A DNA stretch of 64,000 nucleotides from an uncultured Eubacterium sp. (GTDB lineage: Bacteria > Bacillota > Clostridia > Lachnospirales > Lachnospiraceae). Shown here piece after piece: positions 35,171 to 44,524 of this stretch. The stretch covers positions 12,747 through 76,746 of the forward strand of contig URYE01000003.1 of assembly GCA_900551945.1 (NCBI GenBank). The letters are read 5' to 3'. The notes below the pieces were generated by a model. That model did not search any database. It had not been told where the DNA came from and worked only from the letters and a program-made list of their open reading frames with translations. Each line of letters opens with the position of its first letter. Position 1 is the stretch's first letter. Both the position numbers and the translations under genes were made by a program.

Positions 35171-38100
35171 ATGTCGGATATCAGAGAAGAAAAAAAGATA
35201 AGTTTTACAAAGCAAGATAAAGTAAAAGCTGGCAAAGTTCTTTATATTATTGGTATGGTCTTTTTATTTTTAGCATTGATTTTAGTATTTTCACTGAATT
35301 GGATGTTTAAAAAGTTTGGTCATGTATCAATTGAGTCGACTTTGTATACTATGCTTGCTCCTAAGACGGGAACAGATACAACTTATATATGGGCATTTTT
35401 ATATATGAGTCTGCTTCCATCAGCTCTTATTGAGCTTGTAGTATGGTTAATTACTAACAACATTTACAAACAAAATATTGTAATGAGCATTAAAACAAAT
35501 AATAAGCCTTTAAGTGTAAGAGTATTTCCTTTAATGCCATTAAGAAAGGCTATGTTTGTATTATCAGCTATTGCGCTTGTGTGTTCGGGCGTTTATGTAT
35601 CATATGCCAGTGGGCTTACAACTTATGTGAAAAATAAAATAACATCTACATCTTTATATGATGATTATTATGTAGACCCATCAACAGCAAAATTAACATT
35701 TCCAGAGAAAAAAAGAAATGTTATATATCTTTATGCAGAGTCACTTGAAAAGACTCTTGAATCAAAAGAGGAGGGTGGTGCAAAAAGCACTAATATTTTA
35801 CCAAAGCTTACAGAACTCCAAAAGAAATATATTGCTGTTGCCAATGAAAAAGGAGAACAAGGTCACGTTGTAACTGGTGGTGACTGGACTATGGCTGGTA
35901 TGGTATCACAGTCTTCAGCTACGCCACTTATGATTAATGTCAATTTTTATAATTACAATGAAAATTCTAAGTTTTTACCGGGCGTATATTCTTTAGGACA
36001 AATTCTTGGTGAAAATGGATATAAAAATATTTTTATAACTGGTTGTGACAGTAAGTTTGCAGCTACTGACCTTTATTACAATCAGCATGGCAACTTTGAA
36101 ATAATTGACCCAGAGGGTGCGAAGAAAAAAGGATATATACCAGAAGATTACAACGTATTCTGGGGATATGAAGATACTAAGATGTTTGAAATCTTAAAAA
36201 AAGAGATAACAGCTAATTATGAAAGTGGACAGCCATTTAATATAACAGCAGCTACACTTGACACTCATGCTGATGATGTATACGAATGTAGTAATTGTGA
36301 TGATTCTTACGAAGATGTGCATGATAAGGTATATCACTGTGCTGATGACCAAATAGCTGAATTTGTAGAGTGGTTTGAACAGCAGCCTTGTTATGAGAAC
36401 ACTACACTTGTAATAAGTGGTGACCACTGTAGCTTTGCAACAACATATTTTAATGATTGTGAAGATTATAACAGAACAGTATTTTCAATGTTTGTCAATG
36501 CGCAAGTAGAAAAAAAGGACTATGTTAAGACATTTACAACACTTGATATGCTTCCATCAACACTTGCTGCAATGGGTGTTAAGATTGAAGGTGAAAGATT
36601 AGGTCTTGGTACTAATATTTTCTCTGATAGACAGACATTAAGCGAAGAATTAGGACTTGGTGAATTAGATAATATGATTTCACAAAACAGTGATTATTAT
36701 ACTAATAATATTCTTCAAGGCTCAGATAAGGATATTTTAAATATCTCAATAATGGGTGATGATGGAATAGACATAGATAGTGCTGACCAGATGTATGAAA
36801 CATATTATGTTAATCCTGATGATGTCACATTGACATTCCCTGAAAAGAAGCGCAATGTGTTATATCTTTCTGTTGAATCATTAGAAAAGACGTTAGAAAC
36901 GCAAGATAATAATGGTGTTACAACAAGAGAAATAATGCCATATCTTACAAAGCTTCAAAAGGAAAATGTAAAGATAGAAAATGAAGCTGGTAATCAAGCT
37001 TATGTATGTTACGGTGGAGAAAATACAATTAGCTCTATAGTAACACAAACTTCGGCTGTTCCGTTACTTGATAATATTGGTGCAACTAATTATAGCGAAG
37101 ATTATAAGTTTATACCGGGAGCTAAGAATTTAGGTGATATTCTTTTAGAAAATGGATATAAGAATATATTTATTTCAGGCTTTGATACAAAGTTTTATGG
37201 AACTGATAAGTTCTTAAAACAGCATGGTGATTATGATATTATTGATTACAATGCAGCTAAGAAAAGAGGATATATCTCTGAGAATTATAAAGAAGGCTTT
37301 GGATACAATGACGCAGTCACATTTGAAATAATAAAAGACCAGATTACTAAAGCGTCAGAAAGTGGACAGCCATTCAATATAACAGCAGCTACACTTGATA
37401 CTTATGCAGATAATATATATGAATGTGATAAGTGTTCTGAACAATTTGAAAATAAGTACGAAAAAGTCTACAATTGTATAGATAATCAGATTAAGGAATT
37501 TATGGAATGGTTTGAAAAACAACCAGCTTATGAGAATACAACTATTATAATTACAGGTAATCATTTAAGCTATGCAAGTGATTATTTTTCAAAGTTTGAT
37601 GATAATTACGATAGAACAGTATACTCAGTGTTTATCAATGCACAGACAGACAAAGATACAAAATATATGAAGCCATATTCAACACTAGATATGTTCCCAA
37701 CAACACTTGCAGCAATTGGTGTTGAGATTGATGGAGAAAGACTTGGACTTGGTGTTAATCTTTTCTCACAAGCACAACCACTTGTAGCAAAGTTTGGTCA
37801 TTATATGTTTAATACTTTCTTAGCAGAGGATTGTAGTTTTTATAACAATAGAATTATGTTAAGAAGTAATTATACAGGTAATATTGATGAACGTGGTGTA
37901 GATTATATAGAGCAGCAGACAGTGCTTCCGCAAAATAGAGCATATAGAAACAATATGGAACAAGCTCCTACAGTACCACAAGCAACACAGCCTGTACAAC
38001 AGACAACTCAAGCTCAGACTACACAAGTTCAAACTTATGAAACAACACAAACAGTACAGGAAACACAAGAAGAAACAACAATGCAACAGACTGAGCCAGT

Positions 38101-38368
38101 TACTGAGCCAACAATACAAGAAACAGAGTCAGTAACGCAGTCTACAACACAAGCTCCTGTTACAGAACCGGTGCAAACAACAGCACAAGTTCAAGTAACA
38201 GAGGCAACACAAGCCACTACTGCTCAAACACAAGAAGTAATAATACCAATAACAGAGCCAACACAAGCTAGTACAGTGGTAATACCTGATACAAGCAATA
38301 CTGTTAATAATGGAAATGTAGTGCTGCCTGAGGGAAGTGTGGATGGCGGTCAAATACAGTTACCATAA
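35171..38368 (+). CDS. Membrane protein with two tandem LtaS/OpgB-type sulfatase domains
   Basis: A 1065-residue protein. Three membrane segments at about 22-44, 71-94 and 126-148 precede two homologous alkaline phosphatase-superfamily domains (about 180-480 and 555-860) of the lipoteichoic acid synthase/phosphoglycerol transferase type. Domain 1 keeps the metal and nucleophile set: E190, T240 (GGDWTMAG), H366 (DTHAD) and D418-H419 (SGDH). In domain 2, E569 and T619 remain, but the aspartate is Asn797 (TGNH) and the histidine is Tyr745 (DTYAD), so it is probably inactive or altered. Residues 930-1065 form a Thr/Gln/Pro/Glu-rich tail without a sorting signal. AAAGGA precedes the ATG. Probably a surface glycerophosphate polymer enzyme. 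Confidence 0.85.
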   Translation: MSDIREEKKISFTKQDKVKAGKVLYIIGMVFLFLALILVFSLNWMFKKFGHVSIESTLYTMLAPKTGTDTTYIWAFLYMSLLPSALIELVVWLITNNIYKQNIVMSIKTNNKPLSVRVFPLMPLRKAMFVLSAIALVCSGVYVSYASGLTTYVKNKITSTSLYDDYYVDPSTAKLTFPEKKRNVIYLYAESLEKTLESKEEGGAKSTNILPKLTELQKKYIAVANEKGEQGHVVTGGDWTMAGMVSQSSATPLMINVNFYNYNENSKFLPGVYSLGQILGENGYKNIFITGCDSKFAATDLYYNQHGNFEIIDPEGAKKKGYIPEDYNVFWGYEDTKMFEILKKEITANYESGQPFNITAATLDTHADDVYECSNCDDSYEDVHDKVYHCADDQIAEFVEWFEQQPCYENTTLVISGDHCSFATTYFNDCEDYNRTVFSMFVNAQVEKKDYVKTFTTLDMLPSTLAAMGVKIEGERLGLGTNIFSDRQTLSEELGLGELDNMISQNSDYYTNNILQGSDKDILNISIMGDDGIDIDSADQMYETYYVNPDDVTLTFPEKKRNVLYLSVESLEKTLETQDNNGVTTREIMPYLTKLQKENVKIENEAGNQAYVCYGGENTISSIVTQTSAVPLLDNIGATNYSEDYKFIPGAKNLGDILLENGYKNIFISGFDTKFYGTDKFLKQHGDYDIIDYNAAKKRGYISENYKEGFGYNDAVTFEIIKDQITKASESGQPFNITAATLDTYADNIYECDKCSEQFENKYEKVYNCIDNQIKEFMEWFEKQPAYENTTIIITGNHLSYASDYFSKFDDNYDRTVYSVFINAQTDKDTKYMKPYSTLDMFPTTLAAIGVEIDGERLGLGVNLFSQAQPLVAKFGHYMFNTFLAEDCSFYNNRIMLRSNYTGNIDERGVDYIEQQTVLPQNRAYRNNMEQAPTVPQATQPVQQTTQAQTTQVQTYETTQTVQETQEETTMQQTEPVTEPTIQETESVTQSTTQAPVTEPVQTTAQVQVTEATQATTAQTQEVIIPITEPTQASTVVIPDTSNTVNNGNVVLPEGSVDGGQIQLP

Positions 38369-38426
38369 TTTGTAAGAATTGTTTTAATTAAGGGATTGTG
38401 AGTATCCGTTAGTAGTAAATATTAAT

Positions 38427-38521
38427 GGGTTGTCGCACTAAGAAAATTTTATATAAAATATAGACGTTTAATTAGTAAATAATTCTATATTGTGTATAAG
38501 TTTTCGTTAATGCGACAGCCC
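38427..38521. terminator. Long bidirectional terminator hairpin
   Basis: GGGTTGTCGCA (from 38427) pairs with TGCGACAGCCC (to 38521). The stem extends inward through AAAATT.. and ATATAGA/TCTATAT with mismatches. It separates the convergent sulfatase and ABC transporter genes. Confidence 0.75.
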
Positions 38522-38542
38522 TATTTTTATGAGTATATTACT

Positions 38543-39322
38543 TTAGAAAAATTTTTTATATATCATATCTATTATCTTAAAGAGTATCATTGAGATTATA
38601 CAAAGTATTACAATTGAAAGTGCTACCCAGTCCATTTTAAAAATCTGACTGCCATATATAATAAGGTATCCTAAGCCAGAACGTGCAGCCAAGAATTCTC
38701 CGATAATAACACCTACAAGCGCAAGACCTATACTTACTTTCATATTGCTAAGTATTATTTTTATAGAATTTGGAAGAATTAATTTTAATAGTATGTGTGT
38801 TTTTGTTCCGCCAAGAGTGCGGATTAGTTTGATTTGTTCGGGGTCAGTTTCCATAAATCCTGTGTAAATATTTATTATTGTGCCAAATACGGCGACAGAA
38901 ATAGCAGTTACTATAATTGCCTTTTGATTATTTCCAAGCCATACAATAAGCATTGGTGCAAGAGCTGATTTGGGCAGGCTGTTAAGAACTATAAGAAATG
39001 GTTCAACAACGGCAGATAATGTTTTGTTAAGCCACAGTATTACGGCTATACTTATGCCAAGCACAACGATGAGTGCAAAACTTATAAGTGTTTCTAAAAG
39101 GGTTACACTAGTATGATAAAGAATTTCACCATTTTTTAACATTGAAATAAAAGTTTTTATTATTCTTGATGGAGAGCTAAAAATAAAAGCGTCAATAATG
39201 TGCAGACGTGTAGTAACTTCCCAAATTATAAGTATACCTATGAATAAAATAATTCGTGCAAGCATTATTTTCATTTTATTTTGGTGAGCTTTTTTATAAA
39301 AGGTTTGTTGTAAATCAGCCAT
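38543..39322 (-). CDS. ABC transporter permease, SsuC/TauC family
   Basis: A 259-residue inner-membrane permease of the nitrate/sulfonate/taurine (BPD_transp_1) family with about six membrane segments and the EAA-type loop RTLGGTKTHILLKLILPNSI (about 163-182). The ATG overlaps the ATPase stop codon (TAATG), and GAAGGAG lies 8 bases upstream. No substrate-binding protein gene is adjacent, so the substrate (sulfonate, nitrate, thiamine precursor or other) cannot be assigned. Confidence 0.88.
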   Translation of the reverse strand: MADLQQTFYKKAHQNKMKIMLARIILFIGILIIWEVTTRLHIIDAFIFSSPSRIIKTFISMLKNGEILYHTSVTLLETLISFALIVVLGISIAVILWLNKTLSAVVEPFLIVLNSLPKSALAPMLIVWLGNNQKAIIVTAISVAVFGTIINIYTGFMETDPEQIKLIRTLGGTKTHILLKLILPNSIKIILSNMKVSIGLALVGVIIGEFLAARSGLGYLIIYGSQIFKMDWVALSIVILCIISMILFKIIDMIYKKFF

Positions 39323-40080
39323 TATTCCAACTCCTTCCATATCATGTTGAAATAATCTTTAAATTCAGGAGCAGTTCTTGAGTTAAAAGGTGTTCGATTT
39401 TTGATTGACAAATTAATATCAATTATTTTAGTTACTGTACCTGGTCTGTGTGAAAGAACAATAACAGTATCGCCCATTGAAATAGCTTCGGAGATATCAT
39501 GTGTGACAAGTACAGCAGTAGTTTGTTGCTCTTTTATAATTCTACCTATATCATCGCTTACTTCTAATCGAGTCTGATAATCTAAGGCACTAAAAGGTTC
39601 ATCAAGTAGTAGTATGTCTGGCTCTAGGGCGAGTGTTCGTATTAGTGCGGCACGTTGTCGCATACCGCCTGATAACTGAGAGGGTTTGCTGTCTTTAAAT
39701 TGTGAAAGACCGTAGGAGTCTAGCATTTTATTTACAAGGGTGAGTTTTGAAGGAGTACATTTTTTTTGAATTTCAAGTCCTAACAATACATTTCTGTATA
39801 TGGAACGCCATTCAAATAGATTATCTTTTTGTAACATATGACCAATATGAAGATATGATTTATCGGCAGGTATGTCATTTATATATATTGAACCGCTTTC
39901 AGGTTTTAGAATTCCGCTTATTAATGATAATAGGGTTGATTTTCCGCAACCTGATGGGCCGACTATTGATACAAATTGTCCTGCTTTTACATCAAAACTT
40001 ACATCAGATAACGCTTTTGTTTCTCCTGATAAACTGTGGTATGAATAAGAAACATTTTTTAGGGATAACATATTTTTCAT
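39322..40080 (-). CDS. ABC transporter ATP-binding protein, SsuB/TauB family
   Basis: A 252-residue ATPase with Walker A GPSGCGKST (about 40-48), Q-loop MLQKDNLFEW, signature LSGGMRQRAALIR, Walker B DILLLDEPFSALD and H-loop VTHD. The family pairs with SsuC-type permeases, and its stop overlaps the permease start by one base. AAAGG lies upstream of the ATG. No riboswitch was seen in the 80 bp upstream. Confidence 0.92.
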   Translation of the reverse strand: MKNMLSLKNVSYSYHSLSGETKALSDVSFDVKAGQFVSIVGPSGCGKSTLLSLISGILKPESGSIYINDIPADKSYLHIGHMLQKDNLFEWRSIYRNVLLGLEIQKKCTPSKLTLVNKMLDSYGLSQFKDSKPSQLSGGMRQRAALIRTLALEPDILLLDEPFSALDYQTRLEVSDDIGRIIKEQQTTAVLVTHDISEAISMGDTVIVLSHRPGTVTKIIDINLSIKNRTPFNSRTAPEFKDYFNMIWKELE

Positions 40081-40162
40081 ATTATCATACCTTTCATCTG
40101 ATTAAGGTTGTTATATTGTATTGTATGGGGAATTAAAATGATTGTGATAGATTAGAAAAATA

Positions 40163-40237
<75 letters not shown>

Positions 40238-40257
40238 TAAGAAAAATTTCAATAATT

Positions 40258-40286
40258 AGTATATATTGATATGGGGAAAATGTCAA
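40258..40286 (-). promoter_or_regulatory. Promoter of tRNA-Thr
   Basis: On the minus strand TTGACA (40286-40281), 17-bp spacer, TATACT (40263-40258), about 20 bases upstream of the tRNA. Confidence 0.8.
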
Positions 40287-40332
40287 GGTTGGAGATTTTA
40301 AGTTTTGTTATTTTAAAATTTAAAGCTTTGAA

Positions 40333-40487
40333 GATATCACAATTATATAAAACATTCACACACCAGTGAAAAAACAGTTACCTATATTGGTATGCCTATA
40401 TCGAACAAGTCTGTTCGCTATTGTCATACAAATATAGGTAACTGTTCCTTAAATGGTGTATTCATTGCTTTATATAATTGTGATATC
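40333..40487. repeat. Family A long hairpin repeat, copy 4
   Basis: A 155-bp palindrome with arms GATATCACAATTATATAAA and TTTATATAATTGTGATATC. The inner stem GTTACCTATATT/AATATAGGTAAC has a different sequence from the other copies but is fully paired. The apex is CGAACA-AGTC-TGTTCG. It lies between tRNA-Thr and the TepA-like gene; the following 205 bp hold no recognised feature. Confidence 0.88.
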
Positions 40488-40692
40488 TTACGGTAGGTAG
40501 TGAGATAAAATGCAAAAACTTAATAGGAGAGAGTGTGGGTATAAAAGTGAAAAATGTTTGAGTAATGAATATTATTTTATTTAAAGCTAATAATACAATA
40601 TGCAAACGTAATACTTTCAATAAGATTTTGATTTTTATTTTTGAAAATAATATTGGGTATTGGGGATTTACTTGTATTAGGAGGAGTTCGTG

Positions 40693-41349
40693 ATGGAGAA
40701 GGTTGAACAGAAAATAGAAAGTTTTGGACAAGTTACACTTGATAAAAGTAAAAGGCATGGTAAAATCTATCTTATGACTATTATTGGAGAGATTGAAGGA
40801 CATGATATTTTGCCAGCTACAAGTAAAAGCACTAAGTATGAGCATATTCTGCCTAAGTTAGCGTCTATTGAAGATGATGATGAGATTAGTGGAGTGTTGT
40901 TTATTATGAATACAGTCGGTGGTGATGTTAGTGCGGGGCTTGCGGTGGCAGAAATGATATCTTCTATGAAAACACCTACAGTATCACTTGTATTAGGTGA
41001 TACACACAGTATAGGCGTGCCACTTGCTGTAAGTACAGATTATTCATTTATTGCGCCGACAGCGACAATGATAGTTCACCCTGTCAGAATGAATGGTACG
41101 ATAATAGGCGCACCACAGACTTTTGATTACTTTAAGCTTATTCAAGATAGGATTGTTAAGTTTATCTCAACTCATGCTTCAATTAGTAAAGATACTATTG
41201 AAAAAATGATGATAAATACAGGAATACTTACGAAAGATTTAGGAACAATTCTTGTAGGAGAACAGGCAGTTGAAACGGGGCTTATTGATGAAGTAGGTGG
41301 AATAAGACAGGCCATAGATAAGTTAGAAGAATTAATGAAAGGTAAATAA
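40693..41349 (+). CDS. tepA: TepA/ClpP-family serine protease
   Basis: A 218-residue ClpP-fold protein of the TepA/YmfB type. Ser106 in GDTHSIGVP and His129 in MIVHPVRM occupy the catalytic positions of ClpP. It lacks the ClpP N-terminal loops for ClpX/ClpA. In Bacillus TepA was linked to secretion and, in related work, to degradation of spore-related proteins; the role here is open. The ATG following AGGAGGAG was chosen over a GTG one codon upstream. Seven bases separate it from the radical-SAM gene. Confidence 0.88.
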   Translation: MEKVEQKIESFGQVTLDKSKRHGKIYLMTIIGEIEGHDILPATSKSTKYEHILPKLASIEDDDEISGVLFIMNTVGGDVSAGLAVAEMISSMKTPTVSLVLGDTHSIGVPLAVSTDYSFIAPTATMIVHPVRMNGTIIGAPQTFDYFKLIQDRIVKFISTHASISKDTIEKMMINTGILTKDLGTILVGEQAVETGLIDEVGGIRQAIDKLEELMKGK

Positions 41350-41355
41350 TATACA

Positions 41356-42243
41356 ATGAAATGTTCTTTGTGTCCTCGAAGTTGTAATGTTGATAGAAAA
41401 TTTGATACTAAAATGGGATTTTGCCAAATGCCAGAAGATGTATATTTGGCAAGAGCTGCTCTCCATAAGTGGGAAGAACCTTGTATATCAGGAGTAGAAG
41501 GCTCAGGGGCAGTATTTTTTACAGGCTGTCAGTTAAGGTGTGTATTTTGTCAAAATTATAATATAGCGGCAGGAAGAAAAGGTAAAAAGGTAAGTGTAGA
41601 AAGATTAGCTGAGATATTTTTAGAGCTGCAAGCTAAAAATGCTAATAATATTAATCTTGTTACACCAACTCATTACGTTCCAGCAATTATAAAGGCTCTT
41701 GAGATATCTAAAAATCAAGGGCTTAATATACCAATAGTTTATAACACAAGTGCTTATGAAAATATTGACACACTTAAAAGCCTTGAAGGGCTTATTGATG
41801 TATATTTGCCAGATTTAAAATATGTGTCAAGTCAGGCTTCGGCTAAGTACTCTAATGCGCCAGATTATTTTGAGGTGGCAACTAAGGCTATAAGTGAGAT
41901 GTATAGGCAGACAAAAACACCAATTTTTAATGAAAAAGGTATAATGGTGCGTGGTATGATAGTACGCCATCTTATGCTTCCGGGACTTTTAAACGATACA
42001 AAGGCTGTAATAAAATATCTCTATGATACATATAAAGACAATATTTATATAAGCATTATGAATCAGTATACACCACTAAAACAGGTGGCTAATATTAAAG
42101 AGCTTAATAGAAAAATCACCAAAAGGGAATATAACAAAGTAATTGATTATGCAATAGAACTAGGTATTGAAAATGCGTTTATCCAAGAAGGAGCAACGGC
42201 AAAGGAGAGTTTTATTCCAGAATTTGATTATGAAGGCGTATAA
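41356..42243 (+). CDS. Radical SAM protein, PflA-like (COG1313)
   Basis: A 295-residue radical-SAM enzyme with the 4Fe-4S motif CQLRCVFC (C58, C62, C65) followed by QNYNIA. N-terminal C3, C6, C10 and C23 may bind a further cluster or zinc, as in COG1313 proteins annotated as putative pyruvate formate-lyase activating enzymes. There is no adjacent pfl gene, so the target is unknown. It is closely spaced behind tepA and is followed by a terminator. Confidence 0.85.
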   Translation: MKCSLCPRSCNVDRKFDTKMGFCQMPEDVYLARAALHKWEEPCISGVEGSGAVFFTGCQLRCVFCQNYNIAAGRKGKKVSVERLAEIFLELQAKNANNINLVTPTHYVPAIIKALEISKNQGLNIPIVYNTSAYENIDTLKSLEGLIDVYLPDLKYVSSQASAKYSNAPDYFEVATKAISEMYRQTKTPIFNEKGIMVRGMIVRHLMLPGLLNDTKAVIKYLYDTYKDNIYISIMNQYTPLKQVANIKELNRKITKREYNKVIDYAIELGIENAFIQEGATAKESFIPEFDYEGV

Positions 42244-42271
42244 ATAGAATTTTTTAGTTGTAAATATAGTA

Positions 42272-42314
42272 AATAAGCGGTTGTCAAATCTACAAAAAAT
42301 GACAACCGCTTATT
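42272..42314. terminator. Terminator after the radical-SAM gene
   Basis: AATAAGCGGTTGTCA (42272-42286) and TGACAACCGCTTATT (42300-42314) form a perfect 15-bp stem with a 13-base loop. Confidence 0.8.
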
Positions 42315-42602
42315 TACTAGGATTATTGGCTGCTTTATAAGATAAAAATAAAAAAATAAGAAAATATTGGATAAAAATTACATTTTAACTTTAAAATAAG
42401 CATAAAACTTATTAATAAGTACTATAAATAATAAATCTTAACCAAAAACACTTTTAAAATTACAATAATAAAGTTATAATTAAGTAACTAGTGTATTATT
42501 GATATTTTGCAGGATGAAAATTTAGCCAGAGTTATTTAGTTGAATGTTAGAGATATATTACATTAGTATAATTAAGTAATAATATTTAGAAAGCGGGAAA
42601 GA
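42315..42602. other. AT-rich intergenic region upstream of the GlgX-like gene
   Basis: About 290 bp of almost pure A/T with no gene. A promoter for the GlgX-like gene must be here or nearby, but too many weak -10-like sequences exist to select one. No structured element was seen. Confidence 0.5.
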
Positions 42603-44480
42603 ATGGTAGTAAATAAGGGAAATCCTTTAATAATGGGGTGTAGTAAACATAACAGGAGTTACAATTTTGCAATTGCAAGTGAAAATGATATTATAAATCT
42701 TGTAATATACAATTCGGATAGAACAGATATAATACTTGAACAAAAATTAGATAAGACATATAAAACGGGGGACGTTTTTGCGTGTACTATATCAGGTATA
42801 GGGCTTGATAGGTGTTACTATGTTTACAAATATTATGATGGAGATAAGGAAATATTTGTTACCGACCCTTATGCAAAGACGGTTACAGATTGTGAAATGT
42901 ATTCAGAAGTAAAGGAAGTTAAGTGTTATCTTAGTAGGGTAGAAACAGAAAGTTTCGATTGGGAGAATGACACACCACTTAATATTCCATTTAGCGAGAG
43001 CATAATATATAAGCTGAATGTGAGAGGTTTTACTAAGAGTTGTACATCTAGTGTAGCTCACAAGGGAACATTTCAAGGAATAATAGATAAATTACCACAT
43101 CTTAAGGCGTTAGGCATTACGGCAATAGAATTAATGCCAGCTTATGAGTATGATGAGTGTGAAAGATTTGACGATGATAAAGTAGAAGTGTTAGGAGTAA
43201 CAAAAAAAATAAATTATTGGGGATATAGTAAAAGTGCGTTTTACTTTGCACCTAAGGCTTCCTTTAGTTATTTGGCAAAAAAAAAGAGCGACTATACAAT
43301 AGAATTTAAAAGAATGGTTAAGAAGCTTCATAAGAATGGAATTGAAGTTATAATGGAAATGTATTTTACAGACGAACCTGTGAATATGATAATTGACTGC
43401 ATGAAGTACTGGGTAATTAATTATCACATTGATGGAATACATTTGTATGCGGATAATTCAGCACTAGAGGCGGCACAGTCAGACGCTATGCTTTCAAGAA
43501 CGAAGATATTTACTGTGTATTGGAATGGAAAAGAACATTCTTTTAAGAATATGGCAAATTACAATAATGGTTATATGAATACAGCAAGAAAGTTTCTTAA
43601 AGGCGAAGAAAATCAGCTTGGTGACTTTGTAAATATTATAAGAAATAATCCATCAAATGCAGGAAATATTAATTACATTACTAATCACAATGGTTTTACA
43701 ATGTATGACCTTGTAAGTTATGACAGAAAGCATAATGAAGCAAATGGTGAGAATAATACAGATGGTGAAAATTTTAACTATAGCTATAATTGTGGGGCAG
43801 AGGGACGTACAAGAAAAAGAAAAATAGTAGAACTAAGACAAAGACAGATAAAAAATGCTTTTATGATACTTATGCTTTCTCAAGGCACGCCACTTATTCT
43901 TGCCGGCGATGAATTTGAAAATACGCAGGGTGGAAATAATAATCCTTATTGTATTGACAGTGAGACTTCATGGGTTAATTGGAAAAAGTCGGATAATGCA
44001 GTTGAAATATATAATTTTTTAAGAAAGCTTATAAACTTTAGAAAAGAAAATAAGATACTGCACATGGAAAAACGTCTTATTGTAAGTGACCAGTTTGTGT
44101 GTGGATATCCAGATGTGTCATATCATGGTGAGAATGCTTGGTACAATGCAATGGAAAATTACAATAGGCATATAGGTATAATGTATTGTTCTAAGTATGC
44201 AGGACAAGATAATTTAATATATGTTGCGTACAATATGCACTGGGAAAGTCACGAATTAGCACTTCCTAAGATACCAGAAAAGACAAGCTGGAGAGTAAAG
44301 CTTTGCTCAGGCAATGCGCAAGAAGATGTAAAGATTAAGGACAAGCGAATAATATTAGCCCCTAGAACAATAACAGTGCTTGTATGTGATTTAAGTAATA
44401 AAAATAGTAAAAAAGTTGTAAAAGATAAAGTGAATGTTAAAGCTAATGATAAAAATAGTCATTTAGATTTAAACAAATAG
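42603..44480 (+). CDS. GlgX/isoamylase-like GH13 protein lacking catalytic residues
   Basis: A 625-residue protein with a CBM48-like N-domain (1-110) and a GH13 barrel most like glycogen debranching GlgX: YKLNVRGFTK (136-145), NYWGYSKSAFYFAP (204-217), HNEANGENNTDGENFNYSYN (377-396) and LAGDEFENTQGGNNNPYC. All four active-site regions are altered. Region I reads MEMYFTDE (251-258) with no His. Region II is DGIHLYAD (277-284), where family members have DGFRFDL. The expected acid AEPWD is replaced by FTVYWNG (303-309). Region IV is NHNG (361-364) instead of AHDG. About 40 residues are missing after region I. The reading frame is intact, so it is a likely pseudoenzyme that binds glucan or a partner. 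Confidence 0.82.
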   Translation: MVVNKGNPLIMGCSKHNRSYNFAIASENDIINLVIYNSDRTDIILEQKLDKTYKTGDVFACTISGIGLDRCYYVYKYYDGDKEIFVTDPYAKTVTDCEMYSEVKEVKCYLSRVETESFDWENDTPLNIPFSESIIYKLNVRGFTKSCTSSVAHKGTFQGIIDKLPHLKALGITAIELMPAYEYDECERFDDDKVEVLGVTKKINYWGYSKSAFYFAPKASFSYLAKKKSDYTIEFKRMVKKLHKNGIEVIMEMYFTDEPVNMIIDCMKYWVINYHIDGIHLYADNSALEAAQSDAMLSRTKIFTVYWNGKEHSFKNMANYNNGYMNTARKFLKGEENQLGDFVNIIRNNPSNAGNINYITNHNGFTMYDLVSYDRKHNEANGENNTDGENFNYSYNCGAEGRTRKRKIVELRQRQIKNAFMILMLSQGTPLILAGDEFENTQGGNNNPYCIDSETSWVNWKKSDNAVEIYNFLRKLINFRKENKILHMEKRLIVSDQFVCGYPDVSYHGENAWYNAMENYNRHIGIMYCSKYAGQDNLIYVAYNMHWESHELALPKIPEKTSWRVKLCSGNAQEDVKIKDKRIILAPRTITVLVCDLSNKNSKKVVKDKVNVKANDKNSHLDLNK

Positions 44481-44524
44481 AAAATTTTATTAAAATAAAA
44501 ACAGAAATGGAGTGTATAATCATA

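Noticed and set aside
41356..42243. Naming the radical-SAM gene pflA
   Set aside because: No pyruvate formate-lyase is adjacent, and the COG1313 group with extra N-terminal cysteines is distinct from true PflA.
42603..44480. Calling the GlgX-like gene an active pullulanase or debranching enzyme
   Set aside because: All four catalytic regions lack their defining residues, so an enzymatic name would mislead.
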